Origin: Streptomyces sp. NBC_01485
Lineage (GTDB): Bacteria; Actinomycetota; Actinomycetes; Streptomycetales; Streptomycetaceae
Direction: 5' to 3'
NCBI RefSeq assembly: GCF_036227125.1
Contig: NZ_CP109435.1
Span: 1,426,001 to 1,490,000, forward strand
Length of the DNA stretch: 64,000 nucleotides
Of the stretch, positions 33,091 to 45,409 are shown in pieces (positions within the stretch are counted from its first letter, which is position 1; every line of letters starts with the position of its first letter). The notes below the pieces were generated by a model, which was not told where the DNA came from, searched no databases, and was given only the letters and a program-made list of their open reading frames with translations. Position numbers and translations under genes: made by a program.

Positions 33091-33182
33091 ACCAACCAGC
33101 GTGAGACGACGGTGCTGTGGGACGCGCCACGGACAAGCCGGTGCACAACGCGATCGTGTGCTTCTGATCCGCGACACGCGCG
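33091..33182 (+). pseudogene. Glycerol kinase (glpK) remnant
   Basis: Frame 1 reads TNQRETTVLWD (33091-33123), the strongly conserved N-terminal motif of glycerol kinase. After a one-base frame change it continues as KPVHNAIV (33135-33158), the next conserved segment of the same protein. A premature TGA (33165) and degraded DTR-like codons follow. Only about 30 residues of a roughly 500-residue gene survive, so this is a dead fragment. No other glpK or glpF sequence is recognisable nearby. Confidence 0.75.
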
Positions 33183-33192
33183 CGTGGGCGCC

Positions 33193-33778
33193 TCAGGTGG
33201 TGACGGGCTCGCGGCGTTCGGCCCCGTAGTCCATCGCGTGCTGGACCACGCCGACGAGGACGTCTCGGACCGATCTGCGGTCGCGGGCATCGCACAGCAC
33301 CACCGGGATGCCGTCATCGAGGTCGAGGGCCTGGCGCACGTCCGCTTCCGGGTAACGGGCGGAACCCTCGAAGCAGTTGACGGCGATGAGGAAGGGGATG
33401 GAGCGCCGTTCGAAGTAGTCGACGGCGGCGAAGCAGTCCTCCAGGCGGCGGGTGTCGGCGAGCACGACCGCGCCGAGCGAGCCCTCGGAGAGCTCGTCCC
33501 ACATGAACCAGAACCGCTCCTGGCCGGGTGTCCCGAACAGGTACAGCACCAGATCCTCGCGCAGGGTGATGCGCCCGAAGTCCATGGCGACGGTGGTGGT
33601 GTGCTTGCCCTCGACTCCGGTGGTGTCGTCGACCGGGCGGCCGGCCTCGGTGAGGTACTCCTCGGTGCGCAACGGCCTGATCTCACTGACGGAGGCGACC
33701 AGCGTGGTCTTGCCCACGCCGAAACCGCCGGCCACCAGGATCTTGAGCGTGACGGGCTCGACCGGGGGCTTGCCGCGC

Positions 33779-33798
<20 letters not shown>
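33193..33798 (-). CDS. cvnD: Conservon GTP-binding protein CvnD
   Basis: A 201-residue Ras-like small GTPase with Walker [10 protein letters not shown] (residues 24-32), a switch region ending in [12 protein letters not shown], and the variant base-recognition loops VNCFEG and CDARD. In conservons CvnA-D form a membrane-associated signalling complex resembling eukaryotic G-protein coupling. GGAGAAG lies before the ATG, and the start overlaps the last 20 bases of the 5-oxoprolinase gene, so translation is coupled to that gene instead of to cvnC as is usual. Confidence 0.93.
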
Positions 33799-37435
<3,637 letters not shown>

Positions 37436-37459
37436 GTCCTCACCTCGCTTCCGCGCTGC

Positions 37460-37855
37460 TCACAGCGCTCGGAGGCCGTTGATCACATCGCGCAGAATAC
37501 TCTCGTCCGGCAGTTCGGCAGGGGGTACCGGCCGGTTCACATGGACGAATTCCGCGTCCACGAGGTCTCCGACCAGCACCCTTACCACTCCGATGGGCAG
37601 GTTGAGTCCTGCGGCGAGTTCGGCGACCGACTGCGGCGCGTCCTGGCACAGCTCCACGATGTCCACATGCTCGGGGGACAGCGAGGGGTCCGCTTCCGCG
37701 TCGTCGGCGTAGGGCTCGGCGACGACCACCGCGATCAGGTCGAGGCGGTGCTGGACCGCACTGGTGGTACGGCCACGCGTCATGGCGTACGGACGGACGA
37801 CCGGCCCGGCATCGTCGTCGAACCAGTGACTTCTTCCCTGACCGTCTGTGCTCAT
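37460..37855 (-). CDS. cvnC: Conservon protein CvnC (DUF742)
   Basis: A 131-residue DUF742 protein. The N-terminal segment has VVRPYAMTRGRT, and a winged-helix-like core follows (SPEHVDIVELCQ, then SVAELAAGLNLPIGVVRVLVGDL). Third member of the conservon signalling set, starting ten bases after cvnB. It normally lies immediately before cvnD, but here a 5-oxoprolinase gene intervenes. Its exact biochemical role is unknown; it interacts with CvnB and CvnD in studied conservons. Confidence 0.92.
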   Translation of the reverse strand: MSTDGQGRSHWFDDDAGPVVRPYAMTRGRTTSAVQHRLDLIAVVVAEPYADDAEADPSLSPEHVDIVELCQDAPQSVAELAAGLNLPIGVVRVLVGDLVDAEFVHVNRPVPPAELPDESILRDVINGLRAL

Positions 37856-37864
37856 GCCATCCCA

Positions 37865-38296
37865 CTACCCGCCCGCGGGCACATCGGTGCGCGGGGCGGT
37901 GCCCAGATGTACGCCGACCCGCTTGACGAGGAGCGTCATCTCGTACGCCACCTGCCCCACGTCCGAGTCGGCGTCCGAGAGGACGGCGAGGCAGCTGCCG
38001 TCACCGGCGGCGGTGACGAACAGAAAGGCGTCGTCGAGTTCGACGACGGTCTGGCGGACGCTACCGGCCTCGAAGTGACGGCCGACGCCCTTGGCGAGGC
38101 TGTGGAATCCGGAGGCGACGGCGGCCAGGTGCTCGCCGTCCTCCCGGGACAGATCCTTGGACACACCCGTCGGCAGGCCGTCGCCGGAGAGGACGACGGC
38201 CTTGCGGATGCTGGCGACCCGGTCGACGAGTTCGTTGAGGAGCCAGTTCAGCTCGCCGTTGGTGGTGCTATGGCCGGTCGCCTTCGGTGCGGTCAT
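37865..38296 (-). CDS. cvnB: Conservon roadblock/LC7 protein CvnB
   Basis: A 143-residue roadblock/LC7-fold protein (LNWLLNELVDRVASIRKAVV, LSGDGLPTGVSKDL, LFVTAAGDGSCLAVLSD). Roadblock proteins act as partners or regulators of small GTPases such as MglA and, here, CvnD. The start overlaps the cvnA stop as ATGA, giving translational coupling to the sensor kinase. Confidence 0.93.
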   Translation of the reverse strand: MTAPKATGHSTTNGELNWLLNELVDRVASIRKAVVLSGDGLPTGVSKDLSREDGEHLAAVASGFHSLAKGVGRHFEAGSVRQTVVELDDAFLFVTAAGDGSCLAVLSDADSDVGQVAYEMTLLVKRVGVHLGTAPRTDVPAGG

Positions 38297-41217
38297 CGAC
38301 CGTCCCCCTTTGTCGTTCCTTGTGGTGCTGTGCCGCTGTGGGCGTCGTCGCCCGCGGCGTTCTCTACGCGACCGCGCTGCCAGCCGCGCTGGAGCGAGGC
38401 CATGCGGCTGCGTACCTCGTCGGCGTCCCGGTCTGCGGGGTCGGCACTGTTCTCGGTGCGCGGATCCGGGCCTTGGCGCAGTTGCGGGGCCAGGTTCGCC
38501 TGCCGTACACGCCGCGGCAGCGCTCCCGTGCCGGAGCCGGTGTCATGAGGCGCGGGTCCCTGATTGCGGGCACCGCTCCCCCGGTCACCGCCCTGCACGC
38601 TCCCGGCCGTCCCGGCGGACGCTGTGTCGGCACGCGCGGCCGGGTCGTCGGGGCCGCCGGACAGAGCCGGGGTCACTCGGCTACGCCGTGGGAGGAGCGG
38701 GGGCTGGGAAGGCTCCTCGGCGCCGCGGCCGGGGTGCTCCGGCGGTGCGGGTCGCTCGGTCGGGCCGCCGTGGTGGGGGATCTGTGCCGTCATGCCGCGG
38801 CGGCGGGACGGCAGGGGCGCGGGGCCTTCGTTCTCCACGCGGCGGGGGCCGGGCCTGGTCGGGGGCTCGGTGTCCGTCTCCGCGCGGCGGGGCCGTTGTT
38901 CCGAGACCGGGCGACCGTGCGAGCTGACCAGCTTCGGCGTGCGGCGGCCGGGCAGCAGCGGTACGGGGGCGGCCGGGTCGGCGGCGACGGTCCCGTCGGG
39001 GTCACCGGGGCCGTCGGACAGCCTGCGGTGCTGGTCGACGGCGTCGGCGGCCGGCTCGCCCTCGGCGCGGGTGAGGGAGCGGCGCGGGCGGAACAGGCCG
39101 CCGTGTTCGTCGTCGTCCTCGTCCAGGGCGACCGGGAAGCCACCGACGGCGTCCAGGCCGACGGGAGCCTCCAACTCGATCGGACCGTCGAACATCGAGG
39201 CGGGCACTCCGGGAAGCTGCACCGAGGCCGCGGAGAGCGCGGGCCTACGGGTCTCCCCGGCCGCCGTCTCCTTCGGGGGCCGGGGTCGGTCGAGCCGGAA
39301 GCCGATGCCGTTGGTGTCGGGAACGTCGTCGGTCAGGAGCGCGTCGGGAATGAAGACGACGGCGGTCGTCCCCCCGTACGGCGAGGGCTGCAGGGAGACG
39401 CGGACGTTCTGCCGTTGGGCGAGCCGGCTGACCACGAACAGCCCGAGGCGGTCGGTGTCGGACAGCTCGAATTCCGGTGTCTCGGCGAGCCGGAGGTTGG
39501 CTTCCAGGAGAGCCTCGGGTGCCATGCCGAGGCCACGGTCGTGGATCTCGAGGGTGAAACCGTTGGCGACCCGGTCGCCGAACACCTGGACGGCGGTGTG
39601 CGGCGGGGAGAACACCGTGGCGTTCTCCAGGAGTTCGGCCACCAGGTGGGTGAGGTCGGCGACGGCCGGGCCGGTGGCGGCGAGCCTCGGCAGGCGGCGG
39701 ACCTCGATGCGTTCGTAGTCCTCGACCTCGGCGACCGCGGCACGCACGATGTCCATGAGCTGGACGGGCTTGCGCCACTGACGGGAGGGGGCCGCGCCGG
39801 AGAGGATCACAAGGCCCTCGGCGTGCCGGCGCATGCGGGTGGTGAGGTGGTCGAGACGGAAGAGGTCGGCGAGTTCCTCGGTGTCCTCGGTGCGGCGCTC
39901 CATGGTGTCGAGCAGCGTGAGCTGCTTGTGCAGCAGGACCTGGCTGCGGCGGGCGAGGTTGACGAAGACCTCGGAGACGCCGGAGCGCAGTTCGGCCTGT
40001 TTGACGGCCGCCTCGACGGCGGCGCGCTGGAGGGTGTTGAGGGCCCGGCCGACCTCGCCCAACTCGTTCCTGTCGTACTCCAGCCGCGGCACCTCGGTCT
40101 CCACGTCGACCTGTTCGCCCGCGGACAGGCGGCGCATCACGCTGGGCAGCCGCACGCCGGACGCGTCGTGGGCCTCCAGCCGGAGCTGACGCAGGTCGCG
40201 GATGAGGCCCCGGCCGATGCGCACGGACAGGACGAGGGAGACGAGCAGTGCGATCAGTCCGAAGACACCGGCGACGACCGCCTTGACGATGACCCCGATG
40301 GCCACCGGACCGACCCGGTCCTGATAGCGGTCGTTGGCCTGCTCGTCCAGGGTGCCGAGTTCGTCCAGGACGTTTCCGGCCGCGGTGTCCCAGTTCCGGG
40401 CGCCGGCTCCCCGGGGCAGGTCGCCGGGTGCGGCGGCGACGACAGCCTGCTCGACCGTCCGCAGCGGAGCGGTCGTGGCGTTCTTCCAGAAGCTCTCGTA
40501 GCGTTCGCGCTCCGCGGTGGGCAGTTGGGCGAGGCTGATGTCGTAGACCACTCCCCGCTGGGCCTCGAGGTCGGAGACGTCGCGGATCTCCTCGCGGGTC
40601 AACTTGCCCACGACCAGGGCGGAGCCGAGCAGGGCATCCTCCTGGGAGAGCAGTTCACGGGCGCGGGCGACGCCGACCAGGGCCCGGTACTGCTTGTCCA
40701 TGTCCACGCTGTCGACCACGTCCATCTTGGCCAGCAGCGCGTAACAGGGGTCGATCAGCTGGGTGTAGAGGTCGAGGGCCTGGGCTCGTTCGACGGTGCC
40801 CTCCTCGACGCTTCGGCGCAGGGAGTCGACGCCGTCGAAGGCGTCGAGCACCGCGGTCAGGCCCTCGCCGTCGTCCTGGTCGAGGACGTCGCGTACGTCG
40901 GGGTCCTGGGCGTTTTTGCGGATCTCGGCGAGTGCCTTGTCGGTGGCGGTCCGGGTGCGGCGCAGCGCGGACAGCGCGTCGGAGGCGCGGGGGTCGGCGA
41001 GGTAGACGAGGGTCTGGCGGCGTTCCTGCTGGACGACGCGGACGGTGTCCTCGACGGGGTAGCCGACCTTCTCGACGAGGGACGTCATGGTGAACAGGCG
41101 GCTCGCCTCGCGGCCCGTGAGTACCGTGGCGAAGCCCCAGATGGCGGTGAGCGACACCAACGGCACGAGGAGCAACGCCACGATCTTCCGGCGGATCGAC
41201 TTCCCGCGAAAGCGCAT
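38293..41217 (-). CDS. cvnA: Conservon sensor histidine kinase CvnA (nitrate/nitrite-sensor type)
   Basis: 974 residues. A membrane helix (about 10-32) is followed by an extracytoplasmic NIT-type helical sensor domain. A second membrane helix comes next (about 305-335, VIVKAVVAGVFGLIALLVSL), then HAMP and a HATPase domain with N box ELLENAT and G box DRGLGM. About 350 residues of Pro/Arg-rich disordered tail complete it. No clear phospho-acceptor H box is seen, as in other conservon kinases. ATG 41217 has GGGGGAGG upstream. It is the first gene of the operon cvnA-cvnB-cvnC-oxoprolinase-cvnD. Confidence 0.92.
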   Translation of the reverse strand: MRFRGKSIRRKIVALLLVPLVSLTAIWGFATVLTGREASRLFTMTSLVEKVGYPVEDTVRVVQQERRQTLVYLADPRASDALSALRRTRTATDKALAEIRKNAQDPDVRDVLDQDDGEGLTAVLDAFDGVDSLRRSVEEGTVERAQALDLYTQLIDPCYALLAKMDVVDSVDMDKQYRALVGVARARELLSQEDALLGSALVVGKLTREEIRDVSDLEAQRGVVYDISLAQLPTAERERYESFWKNATTAPLRTVEQAVVAAAPGDLPRGAGARNWDTAAGNVLDELGTLDEQANDRYQDRVGPVAIGVIVKAVVAGVFGLIALLVSLVLSVRIGRGLIRDLRQLRLEAHDASGVRLPSVMRRLSAGEQVDVETEVPRLEYDRNELGEVGRALNTLQRAAVEAAVKQAELRSGVSEVFVNLARRSQVLLHKQLTLLDTMERRTEDTEELADLFRLDHLTTRMRRHAEGLVILSGAAPSRQWRKPVQLMDIVRAAVAEVEDYERIEVRRLPRLAATGPAVADLTHLVAELLENATVFSPPHTAVQVFGDRVANGFTLEIHDRGLGMAPEALLEANLRLAETPEFELSDTDRLGLFVVSRLAQRQNVRVSLQPSPYGGTTAVVFIPDALLTDDVPDTNGIGFRLDRPRPPKETAAGETRRPALSAASVQLPGVPASMFDGPIELEAPVGLDAVGGFPVALDEDDDEHGGLFRPRRSLTRAEGEPAADAVDQHRRLSDGPGDPDGTVAADPAAPVPLLPGRRTPKLVSSHGRPVSEQRPRRAETDTEPPTRPGPRRVENEGPAPLPSRRRGMTAQIPHHGGPTERPAPPEHPGRGAEEPSQPPLLPRRSRVTPALSGGPDDPAARADTASAGTAGSVQGGDRGSGARNQGPAPHDTGSGTGALPRRVRQANLAPQLRQGPDPRTENSADPADRDADEVRSRMASLQRGWQRGRVENAAGDDAHSGTAPQGTTKGDGR

Positions 41218-41637
41218 GGCCTCCCCCAGCTCGAACCCCCACCGGTAGGGGGTACGCATGTGCGTCAACAAACGGCGCGAGCCTACTACCGACGCGCAGT
41301 TAACTCGAAGAGCCGTCTGGAAGCTGAACTTCCGCACCCAGGGCGAGACATGGTGTGTTGTCAGGGCATTGTGGGAGATTACCTCCCCGAATCCAGTGCA
41401 CGAACTCAGACGGGATCCGGTCGACTCCGCAAACGAGTTGGCCAGAATTTTTCGCAACGCGGGAATCTTCGGGGCATGTCGTTCGTCCTACTCATTGGGA
41501 ATTGGGGGCGGAATCGGCCACACGAGCCGTATGCCGCACCTGGGCGGCGTAAATCAGCGCAAGCCGGGCAGCCACTGGGGAGCCGGGTCTTCGATCCGGA
41601 GGCGAGCGGTCTGCTGGCGGTGGGGAGTGACACGGTG
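41218..41637. other. Divergent intergenic region upstream of cvnA
   Basis: About 420 bases between cvnA and the membrane-protein gene, without a supported gene unless the latter starts at 41476. An imperfect inverted repeat, ACCCCC/GGGGGT around TACCGGT (about 41238-41256), lies 20-40 bases before cvnA. A TTGACG word sits just upstream of it on the minus strand, but at a spacing too short to pair with TACCGG as a standard promoter. The region is less GC-rich than the genes. Confidence 0.45.
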
Positions 41638-42288
41638 ATGGGCACGGCAGAGCGGCGTGAGGCGCTCGAAGAGGGCGCGGCGGCGGGCGGTACGGCGCTG
41701 CGGGATCCCGAGGCGTCGGGTGGCGGCATTCCGGCGAACGGGCACGTGACAGCGGAGCGGCGCGACAGTGGGACAGACAGGCGCGGGGCGACCGACCGCG
41801 GCGCCACAGCGGCCGTCGACTCGGCGCGAGCTGGTGTTCGACGGACCGGTGCGACCGGCGCCGGCGGTGCGACCGCCACAGGACAGGAGCGGGCGGCCTA
41901 CCGGCCGTTGTGGGTGGAGGAGCCTGCGCGTCGGCGCCGGATGCCCGACCCGGTACGTACGGCGGCCGTGCGCGCGGTGCTCCTCATCGCCGTGACGCTG
42001 ATTCAGGCGATGGTCGCCTTCCTGTGCACGCTGGCCGGATCCTGGCTGGCCTTCCCCATGGTGATCAGCGGCGTGGTGAGCACGGTGCTGGCCACCTGGG
42101 GCGCGCTGGACGTCTGGGTGACGCGCCAAGTGTGGAACCAGCGCAACGGTGTGGTGTCGACGCCGAGCAGTACAGCGCGTTCGCTGCGCCGCGAGCGCCG
42201 CAGGGCGCGCCGGCAGACAAGGGCCGCCGAGCGCGCGCAGGAGCGTATACGCAGGCAGAGCGGCACCGGGCAACTGTCCCACCCCTGA
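41638..42288 (+). CDS. Membrane protein of unknown function
   Basis: 216 residues from ATG 41638. A disordered Gly/Ala/Arg-rich N-terminal 110 residues is followed by two adjacent membrane helices (AVLLIAVTLIQAMVAFLC and LAFPMVISGVVSTVLATWG). A strongly basic C-terminal 50 residues completes it (RRERRRARRQTRAAERAQER). GGGGAG precedes both this ATG and a GTG three bases earlier; the frame can also start at ATG 41476. No family is recognised. It is divergent from cvnA and could be functionally linked, but that is speculation. Confidence 0.7.
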   Translation: MGTAERREALEEGAAAGGTALRDPEASGGGIPANGHVTAERRDSGTDRRGATDRGATAAVDSARAGVRRTGATGAGGATATGQERAAYRPLWVEEPARRRRMPDPVRTAAVRAVLLIAVTLIQAMVAFLCTLAGSWLAFPMVISGVVSTVLATWGALDVWVTRQVWNQRNGVVSTPSSTARSLRRERRRARRQTRAAERAQERIRRQSGTGQLSHP

Positions 42289-42296
42289 GGCCGGTC

Positions 42297-42324
42297 GGCG
42301 CGCTCCTGAAGCAAGCAGCGCGCC
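42297..42324 (+). terminator. Hairpin after the membrane-protein gene
   Basis: GGCGCGCT (42297-42304) and AGCGCGCC (42317-42324) pair perfectly around 12 bases, just after the stop at 42288 and before the converging reductase gene. Confidence 0.55.
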
Positions 42325-42422
42325 GGACGCCCCGGTCCAGGCCTGGGCAGGCCCTGCTCTGACCCTGGGCACGCCCTGAGCACCCCCGGACAGGTCATGG
42401 TCAGGGCTCGGTCCGGGCTCGG

Positions 42423-43607
42423 TCAGACCGTGCCGGACGCCACCCGTCCCTCCTCGCGGGCCAGTTCGCGTCGGGCTCGCATGAAGGGGCGCGGGCGGTC
42501 GACGGACAGCACCGCCGTGGTAAGGCCCGCGCGTTCGTACAGGGCGAGGAAGCCACCCTCGGCGGGGGCGCCGTCGTCGAGTCCTCCCTCGGTGATGCGG
42601 ACGGTGTCGCCGTCCCGGCGCCGGCCGGCGAACTGGATGCGCACGCCGTACTGGTCGGACCAGAAGTACGGCACCGACCGCACCGTCTCGGCGGTTCGTC
42701 CGGCGAGCAGGTTGGCCACAGCCACGCGGGGCTGTTCGGTCGCGGAGGTCCAGTGCTCCATGCGGGAGCCGCCGACCCGGGCGACATCGCCGACGGCGAC
42801 GACCTGCGGGAGTGCGGCGACACAGCCGTCGTCGCACAGGACACCGTCGTGCAGGGCCAGCGTCGAACCGTCCAGCCAGGCGGTGTTGGGGGTGGCGCCG
42901 ATGCCGACGATCACGAGGTCGGCGGGGAGGATCCGGCCGTCGGAGAGTTCCACGCCGGTGACGGCAGTGGTGCCACGCAGGTCGGCCACACCGACGCCCG
43001 TGATCAGTTCCGCACCGCCGCGGCGGTGCAGGGTGGCGCAGACGGCGGCCATTTCGGCGCCGAGTGGGGGCACGAGGGGAAGCGGGGCGGCTTCGACGAC
43101 GGTGACGGTATGGCCGAGGGAGGCACATGAGGAGGCGGTCTCGGCGCCGATGAAACCGCCGCCGATGACGACGACCTCGCGGTGGCCTCGGGTGAGTTCC
43201 TCGCGCAGGGTGCGGGCGTCGTCGAGGGTGCGCAGAGTGTGGACGCCGGTGAGTGCCTCGCCCGGAAGTCGGCGGGCCGAGGCGCCGGTGGCGATGACCA
43301 CGCCATCCGTGGGGACGGTGCGGCCGTCGTCCAGGAGCACGGTCCGGCCGCGGGCGTCGAGGCCGCGGGCGCGGGTGCCGAGGAGCCACTCGGCCGCGAG
43401 GTCGCCGGTCTCCTCGGGGTCGGTGAGGGCGAGTTGGGCCTCGTCGGCCCGGCCGGTGAGGAAGTCCTTGGAGAGGGGAGGTCGGTCGTAGGGGTTGTGG
43501 GGTTCGTCGCCGATGATCACCAGGCGTCCGTCGAAGCCCTGGGCGCGCAGTTCACGAGCCGCGTACAGGCCGGAGAGGGAGGCGCCGACGACGGTCACGG
43601 TCCTCAT
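42423..43607 (-). CDS. FAD-dependent ferredoxin reductase (BphA4-type)
   Basis: A 394-residue NAD(P)H-ferredoxin reductase. The FAD-binding motif is VVGASLSGLYAARELR, then YDRPPLSKDFL. The NAD-binding motif is VVVIGGGFIGAETASSCASL, followed by the FAD-contact sequence VVAVGDVAR and a C-terminal reductase dimer domain. Such enzymes pass electrons to a Rieske ferredoxin and on to a ring-hydroxylating-type oxygenase. A separate Rieske ferredoxin gene lies 97 bases upstream on the same strand, and a Rieske oxygenase is encoded at 50331. Together they suggest a three-component betaine demethylase system, which is inference. Confidence 0.9.
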   Translation of the reverse strand: MRTVTVVGASLSGLYAARELRAQGFDGRLVIIGDEPHNPYDRPPLSKDFLTGRADEAQLALTDPEETGDLAAEWLLGTRARGLDARGRTVLLDDGRTVPTDGVVIATGASARRLPGEALTGVHTLRTLDDARTLREELTRGHREVVVIGGGFIGAETASSCASLGHTVTVVEAAPLPLVPPLGAEMAAVCATLHRRGGAELITGVGVADLRGTTAVTGVELSDGRILPADLVIVGIGATPNTAWLDGSTLALHDGVLCDDGCVAALPQVVAVGDVARVGGSRMEHWTSATEQPRVAVANLLAGRTAETVRSVPYFWSDQYGVRIQFAGRRRDGDTVRITEGGLDDGAPAEGGFLALYERAGLTTAVLSVDRPRPFMRARRELAREEGRVASGTV

Positions 43608-43704
43608 GCGGTGCCGCTCCTCTCGGTCGGGACAGGGGCCGGAGCCTCTGAGGTCGGGTGGGTGAGGGCGGGAGTGAGGCGGGCGGCATCCGCTCGGGCC
43701 TCGG

Positions 43705-44028
43705 TCACGCCGCCGTCCCCTCCTCCGCCATCAGGTGGACGTGGATGACGCCGTCGTCGACGGTGACGCGATGGGTGCGGACGGGGCGGCGGGCCGGCAA
43801 ACAGGTCGGCCGGCCCGTGCGGAGGTCGAATGCGGCGGCGTGCAGCGGGCATTCGACGAGGCAGCCCTCCAGCCAGCCCTCGGAGAGGGAGGCGTCCTGG
43901 TGGGTGCAGGTGTCGTCGATGGCGTAGAACTGGCCGTCTTCGGCGTGGAACACGGCGACGGGTGGGTTGGTGTCGACGCGGACGGACTCACCCTCGGGGA
44001 GGTCTTCGAGGCGGCAGACGGGTATCAC
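43705..44028 (-). CDS. Rieske [2Fe-2S] ferredoxin
   Basis: A 107-residue soluble Rieske ferredoxin with cluster ligands in CTHQDAS and CPLHAAAFD, the arrangement of BphA3/HcaC-type ferredoxins of three-component dioxygenases. GTG 44028 begins at the fold (VIPVCRLEDLPEGES) and has AGGGGGG just upstream. The longer frame to 44247 adds a Leu-rich stretch that looks like a chance membrane helix. It is the natural partner of the downstream reductase and of the Rieske oxygenase in the betaine operon. Confidence 0.85.
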   Translation of the reverse strand: MIPVCRLEDLPEGESVRVDTNPPVAVFHAEDGQFYAIDDTCTHQDASLSEGWLEGCLVECPLHAAAFDLRTGRPTCLPARRPVRTHRVTVDDGVIHVHLMAEEGTAA

Positions 44029-44067
44029 GGGCCCCCCTCTCGGTCCGGGACGCTCGGTCCGGAACCT

Positions 44068-44103
44068 TGCGGTCAAGAGCAGAACTGCGGTCCAGAGCAG
44101 AAC
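44068..44103. repeat. Two tandem 18-bp units
   Basis: TGCGGTCAAGAGCAGAAC is immediately repeated as TGCGGTCCAGAGCAGAAC, with one difference. It lies 40 bases upstream of the ferredoxin start and could hold paired binding sites. Confidence 0.7.
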
Positions 44104-44253
44104 AAGGAGTTCTCGGGGAAATGCGCGAAGCAAACGGAATCTCGACCATTCCGGAGCCTCGTCGGTCCGGGGTGCCGTCGATCCGGGCTGGTCGGCCCCC
44201 TTTCGGGCGCCGGACGCTTCGGTAACATGGTGTTTCACATGGCGCACGATGAC

Positions 44254-44269
44254 GCGCTATACGCAACAG
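44254..44269 (+). promoter_or_regulatory. Candidate IclR operator upstream of its own gene
   Basis: GCGCTATACGCAACAG matches GCGCATTGCGCAACAG at 45380-45395 at 13 of 16 positions. It lies 82 bases before the iclR start, a position suited to autoregulation. Confidence 0.4.
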
Positions 44270-44351
44270 AATCCGGGCGGGATGACGGTCGCGTCAAGGG
44301 TTTCCCGCAGATGCGGTCCGAACCGGGCCGCCAGATGGTGAGAGTTGAGCC

Positions 44352-45182
44352 ATGACCCGCACGCAGAAGCAGTCCGACCGCGGCGAGGAGAACGCCGGGA
44401 CCACGGAGAAGCAGAGCGGCAGGGGCGCGGCCAGTGCCGTCCAGTCGGTGGACCGGGCCGTGAGTGTGCTGGAGATCCTCGCCCGGCACGGCGAGGCGGG
44501 TGTCACCGAGATCGCCGAGGCGCTGGACGTGCACAAGTCGACCGCGTTCCGGCTGCTCGGCGTCCTGGAGAACCGGGGCCTGGTCGCCCAGGCCAAGGAC
44601 CGGGGCAAGTACTACCTGGGGGCCGGCGTGCTGCGCCTGGCCGGAGCGGCCGCGGTGCGGCTGGACATCTCGCAGGAGGGCGTCCCGGTCTGCCGCGAAC
44701 TCGCCGACGAACTGGGCGAGACGGTCAACATCGCGGTGCTCGACGACGACGCGGCCGTCAACATCATGCAGGCCCGCGGCACCGCCTCGGTGACCGCGCA
44801 GAACTGGCTCGGCAGACGCACTCCGCTGCACGCGACGTCCAGCGGAAAGGTGCTGCTCGCGCACATGACGCCCACCCTGCGCGAGGGCCTGCTCGCCCGC
44901 ACCCTGCCGCGTTTCACCGAGCGCACGATCACCGGTGCGTCGATGCTGCGGGCCGAGCTGGAGGCGGTGATCGCGCAGGGGTTCGGCGTCACGATCGAGG
45001 AGCTGGAGCTGGGGCTGGCAGCCGTGGCGGCGCCGATCCGGGCGCACGACGGCAGGGTGATCGCGTCGATCAGCGTCTCGGGTCCGGTCTACCGGCTGAA
45101 TTCGGACCGGCTGCCGGGGCTGGCGAAGCGGACGGTGGCGGCCGGGGCCGAGCTGTCCCGTCGTATGGGCTACGGCTTCTGA
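44352..45182 (+). CDS. IclR-family transcriptional regulator
   Basis: A 276-residue IclR-type regulator. The winged helix is at about residues 33-95 (RAVSVLEILARHGEAGVTEI, then HKSTAFRLLGVLENRGLV). The C-terminal effector domain has SGKVLLAHMTP and GVTIEELELGLAAVAAPI. The family senses small metabolites. It lies between the ferredoxin/reductase pair and the betaine operon and is the obvious candidate to control both, with a glycine betaine-pathway compound as ligand (inferred). Confidence 0.9.
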   Translation: MTRTQKQSDRGEENAGTTEKQSGRGAASAVQSVDRAVSVLEILARHGEAGVTEIAEALDVHKSTAFRLLGVLENRGLVAQAKDRGKYYLGAGVLRLAGAAAVRLDISQEGVPVCRELADELGETVNIAVLDDDAAVNIMQARGTASVTAQNWLGRRTPLHATSSGKVLLAHMTPTLREGLLARTLPRFTERTITGASMLRAELEAVIAQGFGVTIEELELGLAAVAAPIRAHDGRVIASISVSGPVYRLNSDRLPGLAKRTVAAGAELSRRMGYGF

Positions 45183-45327
45183 CGGAGAGCAGGCAGACGA
45201 CCTGAAGACGCGGACGCCGACGGACGGCGACGGACGGCGAGCACCCGGGCGGCAAGCGGCGAGCGCCTGTGTGTCCGACAGGTTTCGGCTCCTCCCCGTC
45301 GTTTTGCCGAGGGTTAACTCACGCCTC

Positions 45328-45357
45328 TTGACGGCTCCATGGTGCCGTTCCCAATAT
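45328..45357 (+). promoter_or_regulatory. Promoter candidate of the betaine operon
   Basis: TTGACG (45328-45333) and CAATAT (45352-45357) are 18 bases apart. Transcription would start near 45364, directly before the candidate operator at 45380-45395. Confidence 0.5.
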
Positions 45358-45379
45358 GTTCCTCATCGCGCAACCCACC

Positions 45380-45395
45380 GCGCATTGCGCAACAG
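45380..45395 (+). promoter_or_regulatory. Candidate IclR operator in the betaine operon leader
   Basis: GCGCATTGCGCAACAG contains the palindrome TTGCGCAA and ends in CGCAACAG, as does the site upstream of iclR. A further GCGCAAC lies 19 bases upstream (45368-45374), about two helical turns away. A regulator bound here would block transcription just after its start. Confidence 0.45.
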
Positions 45396-45409
45396 TCGAG
45401 GAGGGGATC

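Larger units (their letters stand above)
44029..44351. other. Divergent region between the ferredoxin and iclR genes
   Basis: 323 bases with no gene. It contains a two-copy 18-bp tandem repeat (44068-44103) on the ferredoxin side and a 16-bp element (44254-44269), shared with the betaine operon leader, on the iclR side. Confidence 0.6.
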
